From: an uncultured Anaerolineae bacterium
Lineage (GTDB): Bacteria > Chloroflexota > Anaerolineae > J036 > Brachytrichaceae
Reading direction: 5' to 3'
NCBI GenBank assembly: GCA_937959265.1
Contig: CALGMA010000003.1
Location: 114,727-178,726, forward strand
Length of the DNA stretch: 64,000 nucleotides
Below the pieces are notes generated by a model. That model was not told where the DNA came from, ran no database searches, and saw only the letters and a program-made list of their open reading frames with translations. The translations under genes and the position numbers were made by a program. Shown one piece after another: positions 8,644 through 15,994 of this stretch (position 1 is the stretch's first letter; every line of letters begins with the position of its first letter).

Positions 8644-9810
8644 ATGAAGATAACCCGCATTACATCCATCATGGCCGACGGCGGCCATCGCATCATCGTC
8701 TTCGTCAAAGTGGAAACCGATCAGCCGGGCTTGATCGGGTGGGGTGAGGCCACGCTGGAGGGCAAGCCGCGCGCCGTCGTTGGCTGCATCCAAGACATGG
8801 AACCGATGATCGTCGGCCAGGACCCGCGCCGGGTCGAACACTGTTGGCAAATCCTGTATCGCAGCGGTTTCTGGCGCATGGGTGTGATCGGCCTCACGGC
8901 CATTAGCGGCATCGAGCAGGCGCTGTGGGACATCAAAGGCAAGGATCTGGGTGTGCCGATCTATGAGTTGCTCGGCGGGCGCGTGCGCGACAAAGTGCGT
9001 TGCTACACCCACTTCGGCGGCGATACGCCCGAAGCGATGGCCGAGAGCGCCCTCAGCAAGAAGGCGAAAGGCTGGACGGCCATCAAGACCGTGCCCGTGC
9101 CCATTACCAATGTTCTCGACGGTCCGCGCAAATTGGATGCGGCGGAAGCCGGCCTGCGTGCAGTGCGTGACGCCGTCGGCGACGACGTGGACATCTTGCT
9201 CGACATGCACGGGCGCCTGACGCCGCAGATGGCGATTCAATATGCCAAGCGCTTCGAGCCTTACACGCCGCTGTTTATCGAGGAGCCATGCCAGGCCGAG
9301 AACCCGGCGGTGATGGCCCGCGTGGCCAATGCCACCACCATCCCCATAGCGACTGGCGAGCGCCTGTTCCTGCGCTGGGGCTTCCGCGAGATCCTTGAGA
9401 CGGGCGGGGCGAGCCTGCTGCAGCCCGATCCGTGCCATTGCGGCGGTATCAGCGAGACGCGCAAGATCGCGACGATGGCCGAGACTTACTACGCTGGCCT
9501 CGCGCCGCACAACCCCTACGGTCCGCTGGCGACGGCGGTGAGCGTTCACATTGATCTGGTCTCCCCGAACTTCGTCATCCAGGAGATGATTGATCCGGAT
9601 GTCGCGCCGGAAGCGCAGGCGCTGGTGAAAGAGCCGCTGCCGGTGGTGGATGGCCACATCCTGCCGCCGACCAAGCCCGGCCTTGGCGTTGAGGTGGATG
9701 AGGCTGAATGCGCCAAACGTCCTCCTGACTTCTCCATCGAGAAGTCCGGCGGCATGGTTATGCGCCACTACTACGCCGCGCACGAGGACGGCGCAGTGGC
9801 GGATTCCTAA
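8644..9810 (+). CDS. Enolase-superfamily sugar-acid dehydratase (galactonate-dehydratase-like)
   Basis: A 388-residue mandelate-racemase/muconate-lactonising enzyme. The capping domain (1-120) is followed by a TIM barrel with the Mg ligands in LLDMHGR (about 185), FIEEP (about 213) and ATGERL (about 240), and a catalytic His in LAPHNPYGP near 288. This Asp-x-His / Glu / Glu / His-x-Pro layout is that of D-galactonate-type dehydratases, which turn aldonic acids into 2-keto-3-deoxy acids. The exact sugar acid is unknown. It precedes the unknown 642-residue gene and the RraA-like gene in the same direction, suggesting a sugar-acid catabolic set. Confidence 0.85.
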   Translation: MKITRITSIMADGGHRIIVFVKVETDQPGLIGWGEATLEGKPRAVVGCIQDMEPMIVGQDPRRVEHCWQILYRSGFWRMGVIGLTAISGIEQALWDIKGKDLGVPIYELLGGRVRDKVRCYTHFGGDTPEAMAESALSKKAKGWTAIKTVPVPITNVLDGPRKLDAAEAGLRAVRDAVGDDVDILLDMHGRLTPQMAIQYAKRFEPYTPLFIEEPCQAENPAVMARVANATTIPIATGERLFLRWGFREILETGGASLLQPDPCHCGGISETRKIATMAETYYAGLAPHNPYGPLATAVSVHIDLVSPNFVIQEMIDPDVAPEAQALVKEPLPVVDGHILPPTKPGLGVEVDEAECAKRPPDFSIEKSGGMVMRHYYAAHEDGAVADS

Positions 9811-9857
9811 CCCTATTCCTCTCCCCGAGACAAAAAGTGGGGGTGGAGTTAACGCCA

Positions 9858-11786
9858 ATGCACAAAATCATTGCCTCAGAGCCGTGCGCACAGCCGCCGG
9901 CGTGGGCACTCAAGCAGCGCCGGCTGTTCGATGCGATGCGCGCGGCGGCCCAGGTTTACCTCGACAAGTACACCCGCGACGATGGCGCGCTGATCTGGGC
10001 GACGACCTGGCCGGATACACGGGATGGTGTGGACGACTTCTACGAGGCGTTCGTCAACTGGCCGCTGTTGTATCTACTCGGCGGCGACGATTGGTTCCTC
10101 GGGACGGCGCAGCGTGAATGGGACGCCATCACCCGCCAGCTCACCGCGCTGGGGCCGGTGCTGGACGAATACGAGCGCGGCTACGACCAGTTCCACCAGA
10201 GCGAGCACTACACTTATTTCTACTTCTTGTGCTTAGCCGATCCGACGCATGCGCAGAACATCACGCGCGCTCGGCGCTTCGCCGAGCTGTATGTTGATCC
10301 GCGCGCCGGCAACTATGACCCAGTGCACAAGCTCATCCGCGCGCCGCACAACGGCAGCGGTGGGCCGCGCTGGGGCTTCTTCGATTCGCAGGATCGTCTT
10401 TGGTCCTATAGCCCCTGGATGGAGCCCTACGGCCTGCCCTTCGACGATGTGCCCGGCGTAACCACCCTCCACGATTTGCGAGACCCAATCCTAGCGCGCC
10501 GCATGGGCGAGGTGGTGCACGCGCGTTACGGCAAGGGCGATGTTGCGGCCAATCTCGGTGCGACCAGCCTCATCGCCAACGCTTGGCTGCTGACCGGCGA
10601 GCCGCGCTATCGCGACTGGCTGGCCGAATACGTCGGCGCGTGGATGGCGCGCGCGCAGGCCAACGGCGGGCCGATCCCCGACAACGTCGGCTTGTCGGGG
10701 CGGGTGGGTGAGTACCTGGACGGCAAATGGTATGGCGGACTATATGGCTGGCAATGGCCGCACGGCTTCTATAACCTGGCCATGGCGACGTTGGTCGCTG
10801 CTACTGCAGCGTTCCTGGCTACCGATGATGCGCGCTACTTCGATTTGCCGCGCTGGCAGTTGGACGGCGTCTGGTCTCAGCGCGCCCTGTTGCCCATACG
10901 CGAAGTCAAGCACAGCAGCCTCGGCCATCACTGGGTCGGCCAGCTCGTGGCGTCGGGCGATCCGGATGCCGTGCACTACGTCGGCCGGCTGGACATGGAG
11001 GGCCGCGCCGATGGGACAGAAGACGCGCCGATGTGCGTCGTCCCCTATCGCCACGGCGATCATGGCTGGTTCGACTATCAACCGATGTCGCCCATCTACT
11101 CGGCCGCGCTCTGGAATCTGACGCGCAGCGATGCCGACTTTGCGCGCCTGGTCGCCCTGCGCGAAGCCGAGCATTACGACTGGCGCAAGGTCATCTCCTT
11201 CCGCGGGAAAGAAGACGCCGGCCACGAACAACCCTGGCTGTGCTTCCTGCAAGGCGAGAATCCAGACTACCCGGAACACATCCTCGACGTTGCCCTGGAG
11301 CAAGTCGCGCGACGTTTGCGATCCATCGAAGAAGACTGCGCCGACTTGACGACCGTGAACGTCCATCACTGGCAGGTGCGCAACCCGGTGACGACCGAGG
11401 CGCTGGTGCAGCTCACACTCGGCGCGCCGCAGCCGATCTACAACGGCGGGTTGTTGATTGCGCCGCTGCGCTACTTCGACGCACAGCGCCGCCGGCCGGG
11501 ATTGCCGCCCGATGTCGCTGCTCTGGTGGAACGTTCCGAGGTAACGCAGTTGGTTGTGCGACTCGTCAATATCCACCCCTCGATGCAGCGCGAAGTCATC
11601 TTGCAAGCCGGCGCGTTCGGCGAGCATCGCTGGGATGCAGTCGCGTATAGCGCGCGCCTGGGCGACGCCGTTCGCGAGCCAATCGGCACAACGCGATTCG
11701 GCGTCGTGCTGCCGCCGGCGAGCGAAATCCGACTCGAGCTGACGATGACGCGCAACGTGAATCCGCCCACATACTCCATTGTTTGA
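9858..11786 (+). CDS. Uncharacterised 642-residue protein, possibly an alpha/alpha-barrel sugar enzyme
   Basis: No family was recognised with certainty. The sequence is unusually rich in Trp, Tyr, His and Asp, with many short aromatic motifs (DEYERGYDQFHQSEHYTYFY, LWSYSPWMEPYG, GWQWPHGFYNL, SLGHHWVGQLV) in a mostly helical pattern, as in six-hairpin glycosidases and epimerase-type (alpha/alpha)6 barrels. There is no signal peptide, so it is probably cytosolic. The ATG at 9858 is preceded by GTGGAG at 9843-9848. It lies between a sugar-acid dehydratase and an RraA-like gene and its stop overlaps the region just before the latter, so a role in the same pathway is inferred from context only. Confidence 0.6.
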   Translation: MHKIIASEPCAQPPAWALKQRRLFDAMRAAAQVYLDKYTRDDGALIWATTWPDTRDGVDDFYEAFVNWPLLYLLGGDDWFLGTAQREWDAITRQLTALGPVLDEYERGYDQFHQSEHYTYFYFLCLADPTHAQNITRARRFAELYVDPRAGNYDPVHKLIRAPHNGSGGPRWGFFDSQDRLWSYSPWMEPYGLPFDDVPGVTTLHDLRDPILARRMGEVVHARYGKGDVAANLGATSLIANAWLLTGEPRYRDWLAEYVGAWMARAQANGGPIPDNVGLSGRVGEYLDGKWYGGLYGWQWPHGFYNLAMATLVAATAAFLATDDARYFDLPRWQLDGVWSQRALLPIREVKHSSLGHHWVGQLVASGDPDAVHYVGRLDMEGRADGTEDAPMCVVPYRHGDHGWFDYQPMSPIYSAALWNLTRSDADFARLVALREAEHYDWRKVISFRGKEDAGHEQPWLCFLQGENPDYPEHILDVALEQVARRLRSIEEDCADLTTVNVHHWQVRNPVTTEALVQLTLGAPQPIYNGGLLIAPLRYFDAQRRRPGLPPDVAALVERSEVTQLVVRLVNIHPSMQREVILQAGAFGEHRWDAVAYSARLGDAVREPIGTTRFGVVLPPASEIRLELTMTRNVNPPTYSIV

Positions 11787-11806
11787 TCTACCCGAGGCTA
11801 ACGAAC

Positions 11807-12604
11807 ATGTCTGAAAAAGTCGAAATCCAACTCATTGCTCCGAAGAGCATTCGCCTGCCGATCCGCGGTCCGGCTTTTGAACGGCCCGATCCGGCGATCG
11901 TCGAGCGGCTTTACGCGGTCAGCTCGGCCACGGCCAGCGCGATGATGCACAAGATGGGCATCCGCCAGACGTTCATCGCCGGCCCGCTACCGCGCACGCC
12001 CGGTCGCAAGATCGTCGGCCCGGCGGTGACCTTGCAGTTCATGCCGCAGCGCGAGGACATCTACAGCGGCATCAGCCAGGAGCAGGGCGAGCGCGCCAGC
12101 GCGTTGTGGAGCGTGTTCGACAGCGTGCAACCCGGCGATGTGCTGTGCATTCAGGCCTGGGGTGACATGTACACCGGCTGCGTGGGCGAGATGCTCTGCA
12201 CCTATTTCAAGGGCCGCGGCGGGATCGGCATGGTGGTGGACGGTTGCGTGCGCGATTGGCCCAAGATTCAGCAAATCGGCATTGCGATGTGGACGAAGGG
12301 CTTCACCCCGAACTACGCTTCGCAAGCCACGTTGATGCCCTACGCTTACGATGTGCCCATCGCGATGGATCGCGTGCTGGTGCTGCCGGGCGACATCATC
12401 ATTGCCGACGACGACGGCGCGGTGTGTGTGCCGCAGCAGATGGCTCCCGTGATTCTGGAGCACACCCTACGTCATGAAGACTGGGAAGTGTTCAGCCGCA
12501 TGAAGCTGGCCGAGGGCGGCTCAATCTGGAAGTATTACCCACTGAGCGAGGAAGGCTGGAAGGAATACGAAGCCTGGAAGGCTGCCGGCGGCACACAGCA
12601 GTAG
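11807..12604 (+). CDS. RraA-like / HMG-CHA aldolase-family protein
   Basis: A 265-residue protein of the RraA/DlpA fold. The diagnostic segments are AMMHKMGIRQTFIAGPLPRT, RKIVGPAVTLQF, VQPGDVLCIQAWGDMYTGCV, GGIGMVVDGCVRDWP and LPGDIIIADDDGAVCVPQ. GGxxxxxxxRD-type residues form the metal and oxyanion site of the 4-hydroxy-4-methyl-2-oxoglutarate aldolases, and longer members like this one act as aldolases or decarboxylases of keto acids rather than as RNase E inhibitors. With the upstream dehydratase it could cleave or decarboxylate a keto-deoxy acid (inference). GAGG precedes the chosen ATG. Confidence 0.8.
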   Translation: MSEKVEIQLIAPKSIRLPIRGPAFERPDPAIVERLYAVSSATASAMMHKMGIRQTFIAGPLPRTPGRKIVGPAVTLQFMPQREDIYSGISQEQGERASALWSVFDSVQPGDVLCIQAWGDMYTGCVGEMLCTYFKGRGGIGMVVDGCVRDWPKIQQIGIAMWTKGFTPNYASQATLMPYAYDVPIAMDRVLVLPGDIIIADDDGAVCVPQQMAPVILEHTLRHEDWEVFSRMKLAEGGSIWKYYPLSEEGWKEYEAWKAAGGTQQ

Positions 12605-12625
12605 GCGCCGGGCTTCATGCCCGCG

Positions 12626-13546
12626 CTATCCTTGTCCATTTTCGAACAGGCTGTCTACGAACGCCCGTGCGTCGAACTCTTGGATGTCGTCAATCTTCTC
12701 GCCCGTGCCGATGTAGCGGATGGGGATGCCAAGTTCGCCAGCGATGGCGAAAGCTACGCCGCCCTTGGGCGTGCCGTCGAGCTTGGTGAGGATGACGCCG
12801 GTGACGCCGACCGAGGCGGTGAAGCCCTTGGCCTGGTTGATCGCGTTCTGGCCGTTGGCGGCGTCAATCACCAGCAGCGTTTGGTGCGGCGCTTCGTGCA
12901 CCGAGCGCTGCAGCACGTTGCGCACCTTCTCCAGCTCTTTCATCAGGTTGTGCTTGGTGTGTAGCCGGCCGGCGGTGTCCACAATCAGCAGGTCGCACTT
13001 GCGGGCGAAGGCGGCCTGAATGGCGTCGAAGGCGACCGCGCCTGGGTCGCTGTTGGGCAGGCCGGCGATCACCGGAATGCCGACGCGCTCGCCCCAGATC
13101 TGCAATTGGTCAATCGCTGCCGCGCGGAAGGTGTCGCACGCCGCCAGCAGCACCCTGCGCCCCTTGGACTGATACAGCTTGCTGAGCTTGGCGATGCTGG
13201 TGGTCTTGCCGCTGCCGTTCACGCCGACAACCAGGATTACCTCGAGCAGGCGCGTCTTGTCGTAGACGTAGGGCGCCGGCGCGCCGCCCGGCAACAGCAG
13301 CTTACGCAGTTCGTCCTTGAGCACGTCGCGCAGCTTATCGGCGCGAACGATGCCCTCGTTGTTGGCGCGCTGCTTTAGCGCAGCAAGTAGTTTTTCGGTG
13401 GTCGCTGCCCCTACGTCGGCTTGCAACAGCAGCGCCTCTAGTTCATCCCAGGTCTCATCGGTGATGTCGGCCTGGCCCAGCAGCGCTTGGACTTTCCCGA
13501 AGAGGCTGCTGCGTGTGCGGGCCAGGGCGTCGCGCAATGATGGCAT
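12626..13546 (-). CDS. ftsY: Signal recognition particle receptor FtsY
   Basis: The 306-residue SRP GTPase docks SRP-ribosome complexes at the membrane. The helical N domain (about 1-85) is followed by the GTPase domain with [14 protein letters not shown] (G1, about 112), [11 protein letters not shown] (G2, insertion-box region), [11 protein letters not shown] (G3, about 195) and [10 protein letters not shown] (G4, about 255), then [20 protein letters not shown] at the C-terminus. It lacks the long acidic N-terminal A domain of some bacteria, which is common. The ATG at 13546 is directly divergent from the integron relic. A TAACCT hexamer lies 10 bases upstream of the start. Confidence 0.97.
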   Translation of the reverse strand: MPSLRDALARTRSSLFGKVQALLGQADITDETWDELEALLLQADVGAATTEKLLAALKQRANNEGIVRADKLRDVLKDELRKLLLPGGAPAPYVYDKTRLLEVILVVGVNGSGKTTSIAKLSKLYQSKGRRVLLAACDTFRAAAIDQLQIWGERVGIPVIAGLPNSDPGAVAFDAIQAAFARKCDLLIVDTAGRLHTKHNLMKELEKVRNVLQRSVHEAPHQTLLVIDAANGQNAINQAKGFTASVGVTGVILTKLDGTPKGGVAFAIAGELGIPIRYIGTGEKIDDIQEFDARAFVDSLFENGQG

Positions 13547-13592
13547 AGCATGGGTTAGGTTACCACAGAGCCTGCGCGCTATTGTCGCGGCG

Positions 13593-13900
13593 TCAGTCCT
13601 CGATAGGCGGCTGTGATACGCGTTGGTGTTCGTTTGGGATGATCTGTAGAATCCGCGTGATTTCCTCTCTGGTCAGCATGGTGGGCAGGCGCATGTCATG
13701 TTGAGCGTTTAGTGCAGGGCCGGCCTTGTTGCGATGGAGGATGTGGCGATGGACGAATAAGAGGGCGACGCATTCCTGTGAGCTGCCGGGCTGGACGTAG
13801 CTTTCCTCGATGCGATGGGAGTCATGCTTCAGGCAAATGACATTGCGCACCTGGTTGAGTAGTTTCGGGGGTGAGGTGGGTTTGAGGGTGAAGCTGTCGC
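13593..13900 (-). pseudogene. Relic of an integron-type tyrosine recombinase
   Basis: Read leftward, the frame gives PPKLLNQVRNVICLKHDSHR and IEESYVQ, the start of IntI/XerD-like integron integrases (usually KLLDQVRxxIRLKHYSxRTE). It then skips about 35 residues to SSQECVALLFVHRHILHR and MRLPTMLTREEITRILQII, the family segment just before the catalytic domain, and ends at 13593. The catalytic RHRHRY residues are all lost. Orientation and position are those of a canonical integron: the integrase points away from cassettes that begin on its N-terminal side. It lies next to ftsY, where the C-terminal half was presumably deleted. Confidence 0.7.
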
Positions 13901-13920
13901 ATCGGCCACGTGGGGATTAC

Positions 13921-13942
13921 AAAAAAGCCGACTGGAGTCGGC
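13921..13942 (-). terminator. Hairpin with T-tract, minus-strand terminator-like
   Basis: GCCGAC and GTCGGC at 13927-13942 form a six-pair stem with a four-base loop, and 13921-13926 is a run of six A, which reads as six U on the minus strand. The shape is that of a factor-independent terminator for leftward transcription. It sits between the integrase relic and the attI-like site, so it could also be part of the integron platform. Confidence 0.45.
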
Positions 13943-14019
13943 ATAATATGACATAAGACTCTTTTTGGACTGACTCCGGTCTGCCTAAGCAGGTGCGGGG
14001 TTTAGTCTGTGTAGTATAA

Positions 14020-14026
14020 GTTGGGT
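14020..14026 (+). other. Candidate attI core site (GTTGGGT)
   Basis: GTTGGGT fits the integron core consensus GTTRRRY and lies between the integrase relic and the first cassette gene, where attI is expected. If crossover occurs after its G, cassette 1 spans 14021-14697. A seven-base match alone is weak; the position and the matching downstream sites carry the argument. Confidence 0.45.
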
Positions 14027-14106
14027 GGCTTGCTTTATGGTGGTCATGAGTTGAGAAGGCAAACGCATGAACGAATGATGTCTTGACAGGAAGATTTGGA
14101 TCATCT

Positions 14107-14348
14107 ATGCCGACGGCTTTACGTCTCGGTCCGTATCTTTTCTACTTTTACTCCTACGACTGTAGCGAACCACGTCACATGCACGTAGACTGCGAGAACC
14201 AGAGCGCCAAGTTTTGGCTTGACCCTGATGTGGCGTTGGCTGAGAATCGTGGCTGTTGCGCGATATTGAACGCCTCATGCGAGAAAATCTGGAGAAATTG
14301 AGACATGAATGGGATACTTTCTGCAGTGGTAACCCTCGCTCTACCTAG
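14107..14348 (+). pseudogene. DUF4160 cassette gene with a single-base frameshift
   Basis: The frame from ATG 14107 gives MPTALRLGPYLFYFYSYDCS and HMHVDCENQSAKFWLDPDVA, the core of the DUF4160 family (small proteins of about 80-90 residues often paired with DUF2442). After ALAENRG near 14250 it leaves the family and stops at 14301. Dropping back one base restores the expected tail, WLLRDIERLMRENLEKLRHE, in another frame ending at 14348. One missing base therefore truncates or kills the gene. The intact version would overlap the DUF2442 start at 14305. It is the first gene of the first integron-like cassette. Confidence 0.65.
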
Positions 14349-14619
14349 GATCACCAATGTCTTGGTGACAGACGATACGCTATCTGTGGATCTGGAAGAT
14401 GGGCGCACGATTTCTGTGCCGATTGCATGGTATCCGCGTTTGGCACATGGAACGCCCGAAGAATGTGCCTACTTCCAAATTAGCGGCGCGGGCTGTGGCA
14501 TCCACTGGCCGGAACTTGATGAAGACATTGGTATTGAAGGTTTGCTGCTAGGAAAGAAGTCAACTGAAAGCCCAGCGTCTTTCGAGCGATGGCCTCAACG
14601 ACGCCAGCAAAAAGGATGA
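14305..14619 (+). CDS. DUF2442 protein (cassette-borne, possible antitoxin-like partner)
   Basis: A 104-residue protein whose residues about 12-85 are a clear DUF2442 domain: LPRITNVLVTDDTLSVDLED, RTISVPIAWYPRLAHGTPEE and GIHWPELDEDIGIEGLL. DUF4160/DUF2442 pairs are widespread in mobile regions and have been proposed to act as toxin-antitoxin-like pairs, but the biochemical role is not established. The alternative GTG at 14329 would shorten the N-terminus. The stop lies 6 bases before the attC-like site, typical of a one-transcript cassette. Confidence 0.8.
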   Translation: MNGILSAVVTLALPRITNVLVTDDTLSVDLEDGRTISVPIAWYPRLAHGTPEECAYFQISGAGCGIHWPELDEDIGIEGLLLGKKSTESPASFERWPQRRQQKG

Positions 14620-14624
14620 ATGCC

Positions 14625-14703
14625 GCCCAACCAGCGCATGCACCCGACAGGCTTCGCCTCGCTGCGCTCGGCTCGCTTGCGGGTGATGCGCGTGTCGTTA
14701 GGT
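14625..14703 (+). repeat. attC-like recombination site of cassette 1
   Basis: The 79-base element opens with GCCCAAC (14625-14631, RYYYAAC type) and closes with GTTAGGT (14697-14703, GTTRRRY type). Inside, CAGCGCATGCACCCG (14632-14646) pairs almost perfectly with CGGGTGATGCGCGTG (14680-14694), leaving one unpaired base, as in attC sites where an extrahelical base directs strand choice. The central part (TTCGCCTCGCTGCGCTCGGC) can also fold. The site directly follows the DUF2442 stop and precedes the next cassette gene. Confidence 0.75.
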
Positions 14704-14741
14704 GTTAGTTGTTTCAGCAATTGAAAGGAGAGATTTGAAAA

Positions 14742-15317
14742 GTGGTAGAAGTGGTATTGTTCCATCATTCACAAGGGCTTACCCCTGGTGTTGCGGCATT
14801 TGCCGATGAGCTGCGCCATGCCGGTCACATCGTCCACACCCCTGATCTCTTCGGGGGTCGCACATTCGACTCTATTGAAAAGGGCATGAGTTTTGTCAAA
14901 GAAATTGGGTTGGGCGAGATAGTAGCGCGTGGGGAGCGAGCTGTGGAAGCGTTGCCTTCGGCGTTGGTCTTTGCTGGTTTCTCTCTGGGTGTGGTGCCAG
15001 CCCAGAAGCTAGCTCAAACTTGGCCCGGAGCACGCGGGGCACTGCTCTTCTATTCCTGTATCCCGGTTTCGGAGTTTGGACAGACTTGGCCGAAGGGAGT
15101 GCCTGTTCAGATACATGGAATGGATGCCGATCCGTACTTCGTTGGTGAGGGAGACATTGACGCAGCTTGGGCACTCGTTGAAGAAGCCGAAGATGGAGAG
15201 CTCTTTCTCTACCCAGGTAATCAACATTGTTTTGCGGACAGCTCTCTTCCATCCTACGACGCTGAGGCAACCGCGCTTCTACTAAAAAGAGTTTTGAAAT
15301 TTCTCTCTAAGTTATAG
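14742..15317 (+). CDS. Dienelactone-hydrolase-like alpha/beta hydrolase (cassette gene)
   Basis: A 191-residue alpha/beta hydrolase beginning with GTG 14742 after AAAGGAGA. EVVLFHHSQGLTPGVAAFAD, HTPDLFGGRTFDSIEKG and GFSLGVVPAQ (nucleophile elbow with Ser where classical dienelactone hydrolase has Cys, about residue 84) are followed by the acid region HGMDADPYF and the His in PGNQHCFADSS. The triad is therefore present and it is probably an active esterase of unknown substrate. It is the only gene of cassette 2, bounded by attC-like sites. Its lower GC and codon choice (ttc/ttt, ctt/ctc mix) differ from the flanking chromosome, consistent with acquisition. Confidence 0.85.
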   Translation: MVEVVLFHHSQGLTPGVAAFADELRHAGHIVHTPDLFGGRTFDSIEKGMSFVKEIGLGEIVARGERAVEALPSALVFAGFSLGVVPAQKLAQTWPGARGALLFYSCIPVSEFGQTWPKGVPVQIHGMDADPYFVGEGDIDAAWALVEEAEDGELFLYPGNQHCFADSSLPSYDAEATALLLKRVLKFLSKL

Positions 15318-15321
15318 AGAA

Positions 15322-15351
15322 AGTGTGAAAGAATCTCACATTCTTCACGCT
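15322..15351 (+). other. Hairpin downstream of the cassette hydrolase
   Basis: AGTGTGAAAGAAT and ATTCTTCACGCT can form a stem of about 12 pairs with one bulge and a wobble, around a five-base loop. It follows the hydrolase stop at once. There is no U-tract, so it may stabilise the mRNA end rather than terminate transcription. Confidence 0.4.
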
Positions 15352-15372
15352 GGCCTAAATGAGAAGCAAAGC

Positions 15373-15505
15373 GCCTAACACAGTGTGCACTGGCACTGGA
15401 TGCTGGGGATTCTGCGCGATTTCGAGCATTTCTGACTTTGAGTTTATGCTTGCTTTCAAGCAGGGCCCACGCCCGCCCCGGCGCAGGTAATGCAAACTGT
15501 TAGCC
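15373..15505 (+). repeat. attC-like recombination site of cassette 2
   Basis: The 133-base stretch starts with GCCTAAC (15373-15379) and ends with GTTAGCC (15499-15505), matching the RYYYAAC and GTTRRRY cores. AGTGTGCACTGGC near the left end is partly complementary to GCGCAGGTAATGCAAACT at the right end. Pairing is less perfect and the site is longer than that of cassette 1, so confidence is lower. The remaining 180 bases up to the next gene (15506-15685) hold nothing recognisable. Confidence 0.6.
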
Positions 15506-15685
15506 CACGCAAAAGAAACATCTCCCTTATTGAAGCAAAACACGGTATTCTGGAGATAATGAAATGGCAATTGTGCGTGAAGGCAAGAGAACGGTTCTTT
15601 CTGTTATGAATGTATAGGTCGGAGTAGATTAACGCAAACCGTTGGGGTTGCATTGCACCCGGAATAATTTTCTCGCAGCATTCTC

Positions 15686-15994
15686 ATGCGCCGAAACTGG
15701 CTCCTGTTGGCTGTGCTCGCTCTGCTTCTCGCTTCCTGCGCCGGCGAGTCTTACCCGCGCGTCATTGCCAAGCTGGGACCGTTCGGCATTCCGCCCGTCG
15801 TCGTTCACCTCGACCTCGACCCGGTGCTCAAAGCCCAGCTGCGCGCCGCCTTGCTCGACATGGCGGATGACCCACGCGGTCAGGCTGTTCTCGACGCACT
15901 GATGATGGATCGCTTTGTGGTGGTGAACGATTCGATCTACACATCCATTCGGCAGATGGCGTCCGCGCTGCGAGGCTGGAATGTTTCGCCTTGA
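15686..15994 (+). pseudogene. PhnD-type periplasmic binding protein reduced to signal plus C-terminus
   Basis: The 102-residue frame has an intact lipoprotein signal (MRRNWLLLAVLALLLASCAG) joined straight to AKLGPFGIPPVVVHLDLDPV, AQLRAALLDMADDPRGQAVL and RFVVVNDSIYTSIRQM, the last 80 residues of PhnD/phosphonate-binding-like proteins (normally about 280-300 residues). Some 180 ligand-binding residues are missing without frame loss. Such proteins serve as sensor partners for histidine kinases controlling molybdoenzymes (the AioX/AioS/AioR type arrangement), and here the gene overlaps the kinase start by 14 bases. A ligand could not be bound by this remnant. Confidence 0.7.

Noticed and set aside
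8473..9858. A 461-codon minus-strand frame opposite the dehydratase gene
   Set aside because: It is antisense to an intact enolase-superfamily gene and shows no family pattern.
15555..15620. Small frame (ATGGCAATTGTGCGT start) in the gap after cassette 2
   Set aside because: Only 17 codons, no ribosome-binding site and no recognisable product.
15640..15665. Third integron core site (GTTGGGG)
   Set aside because: The last base does not fit GTTRRRY and no paired arm is found.
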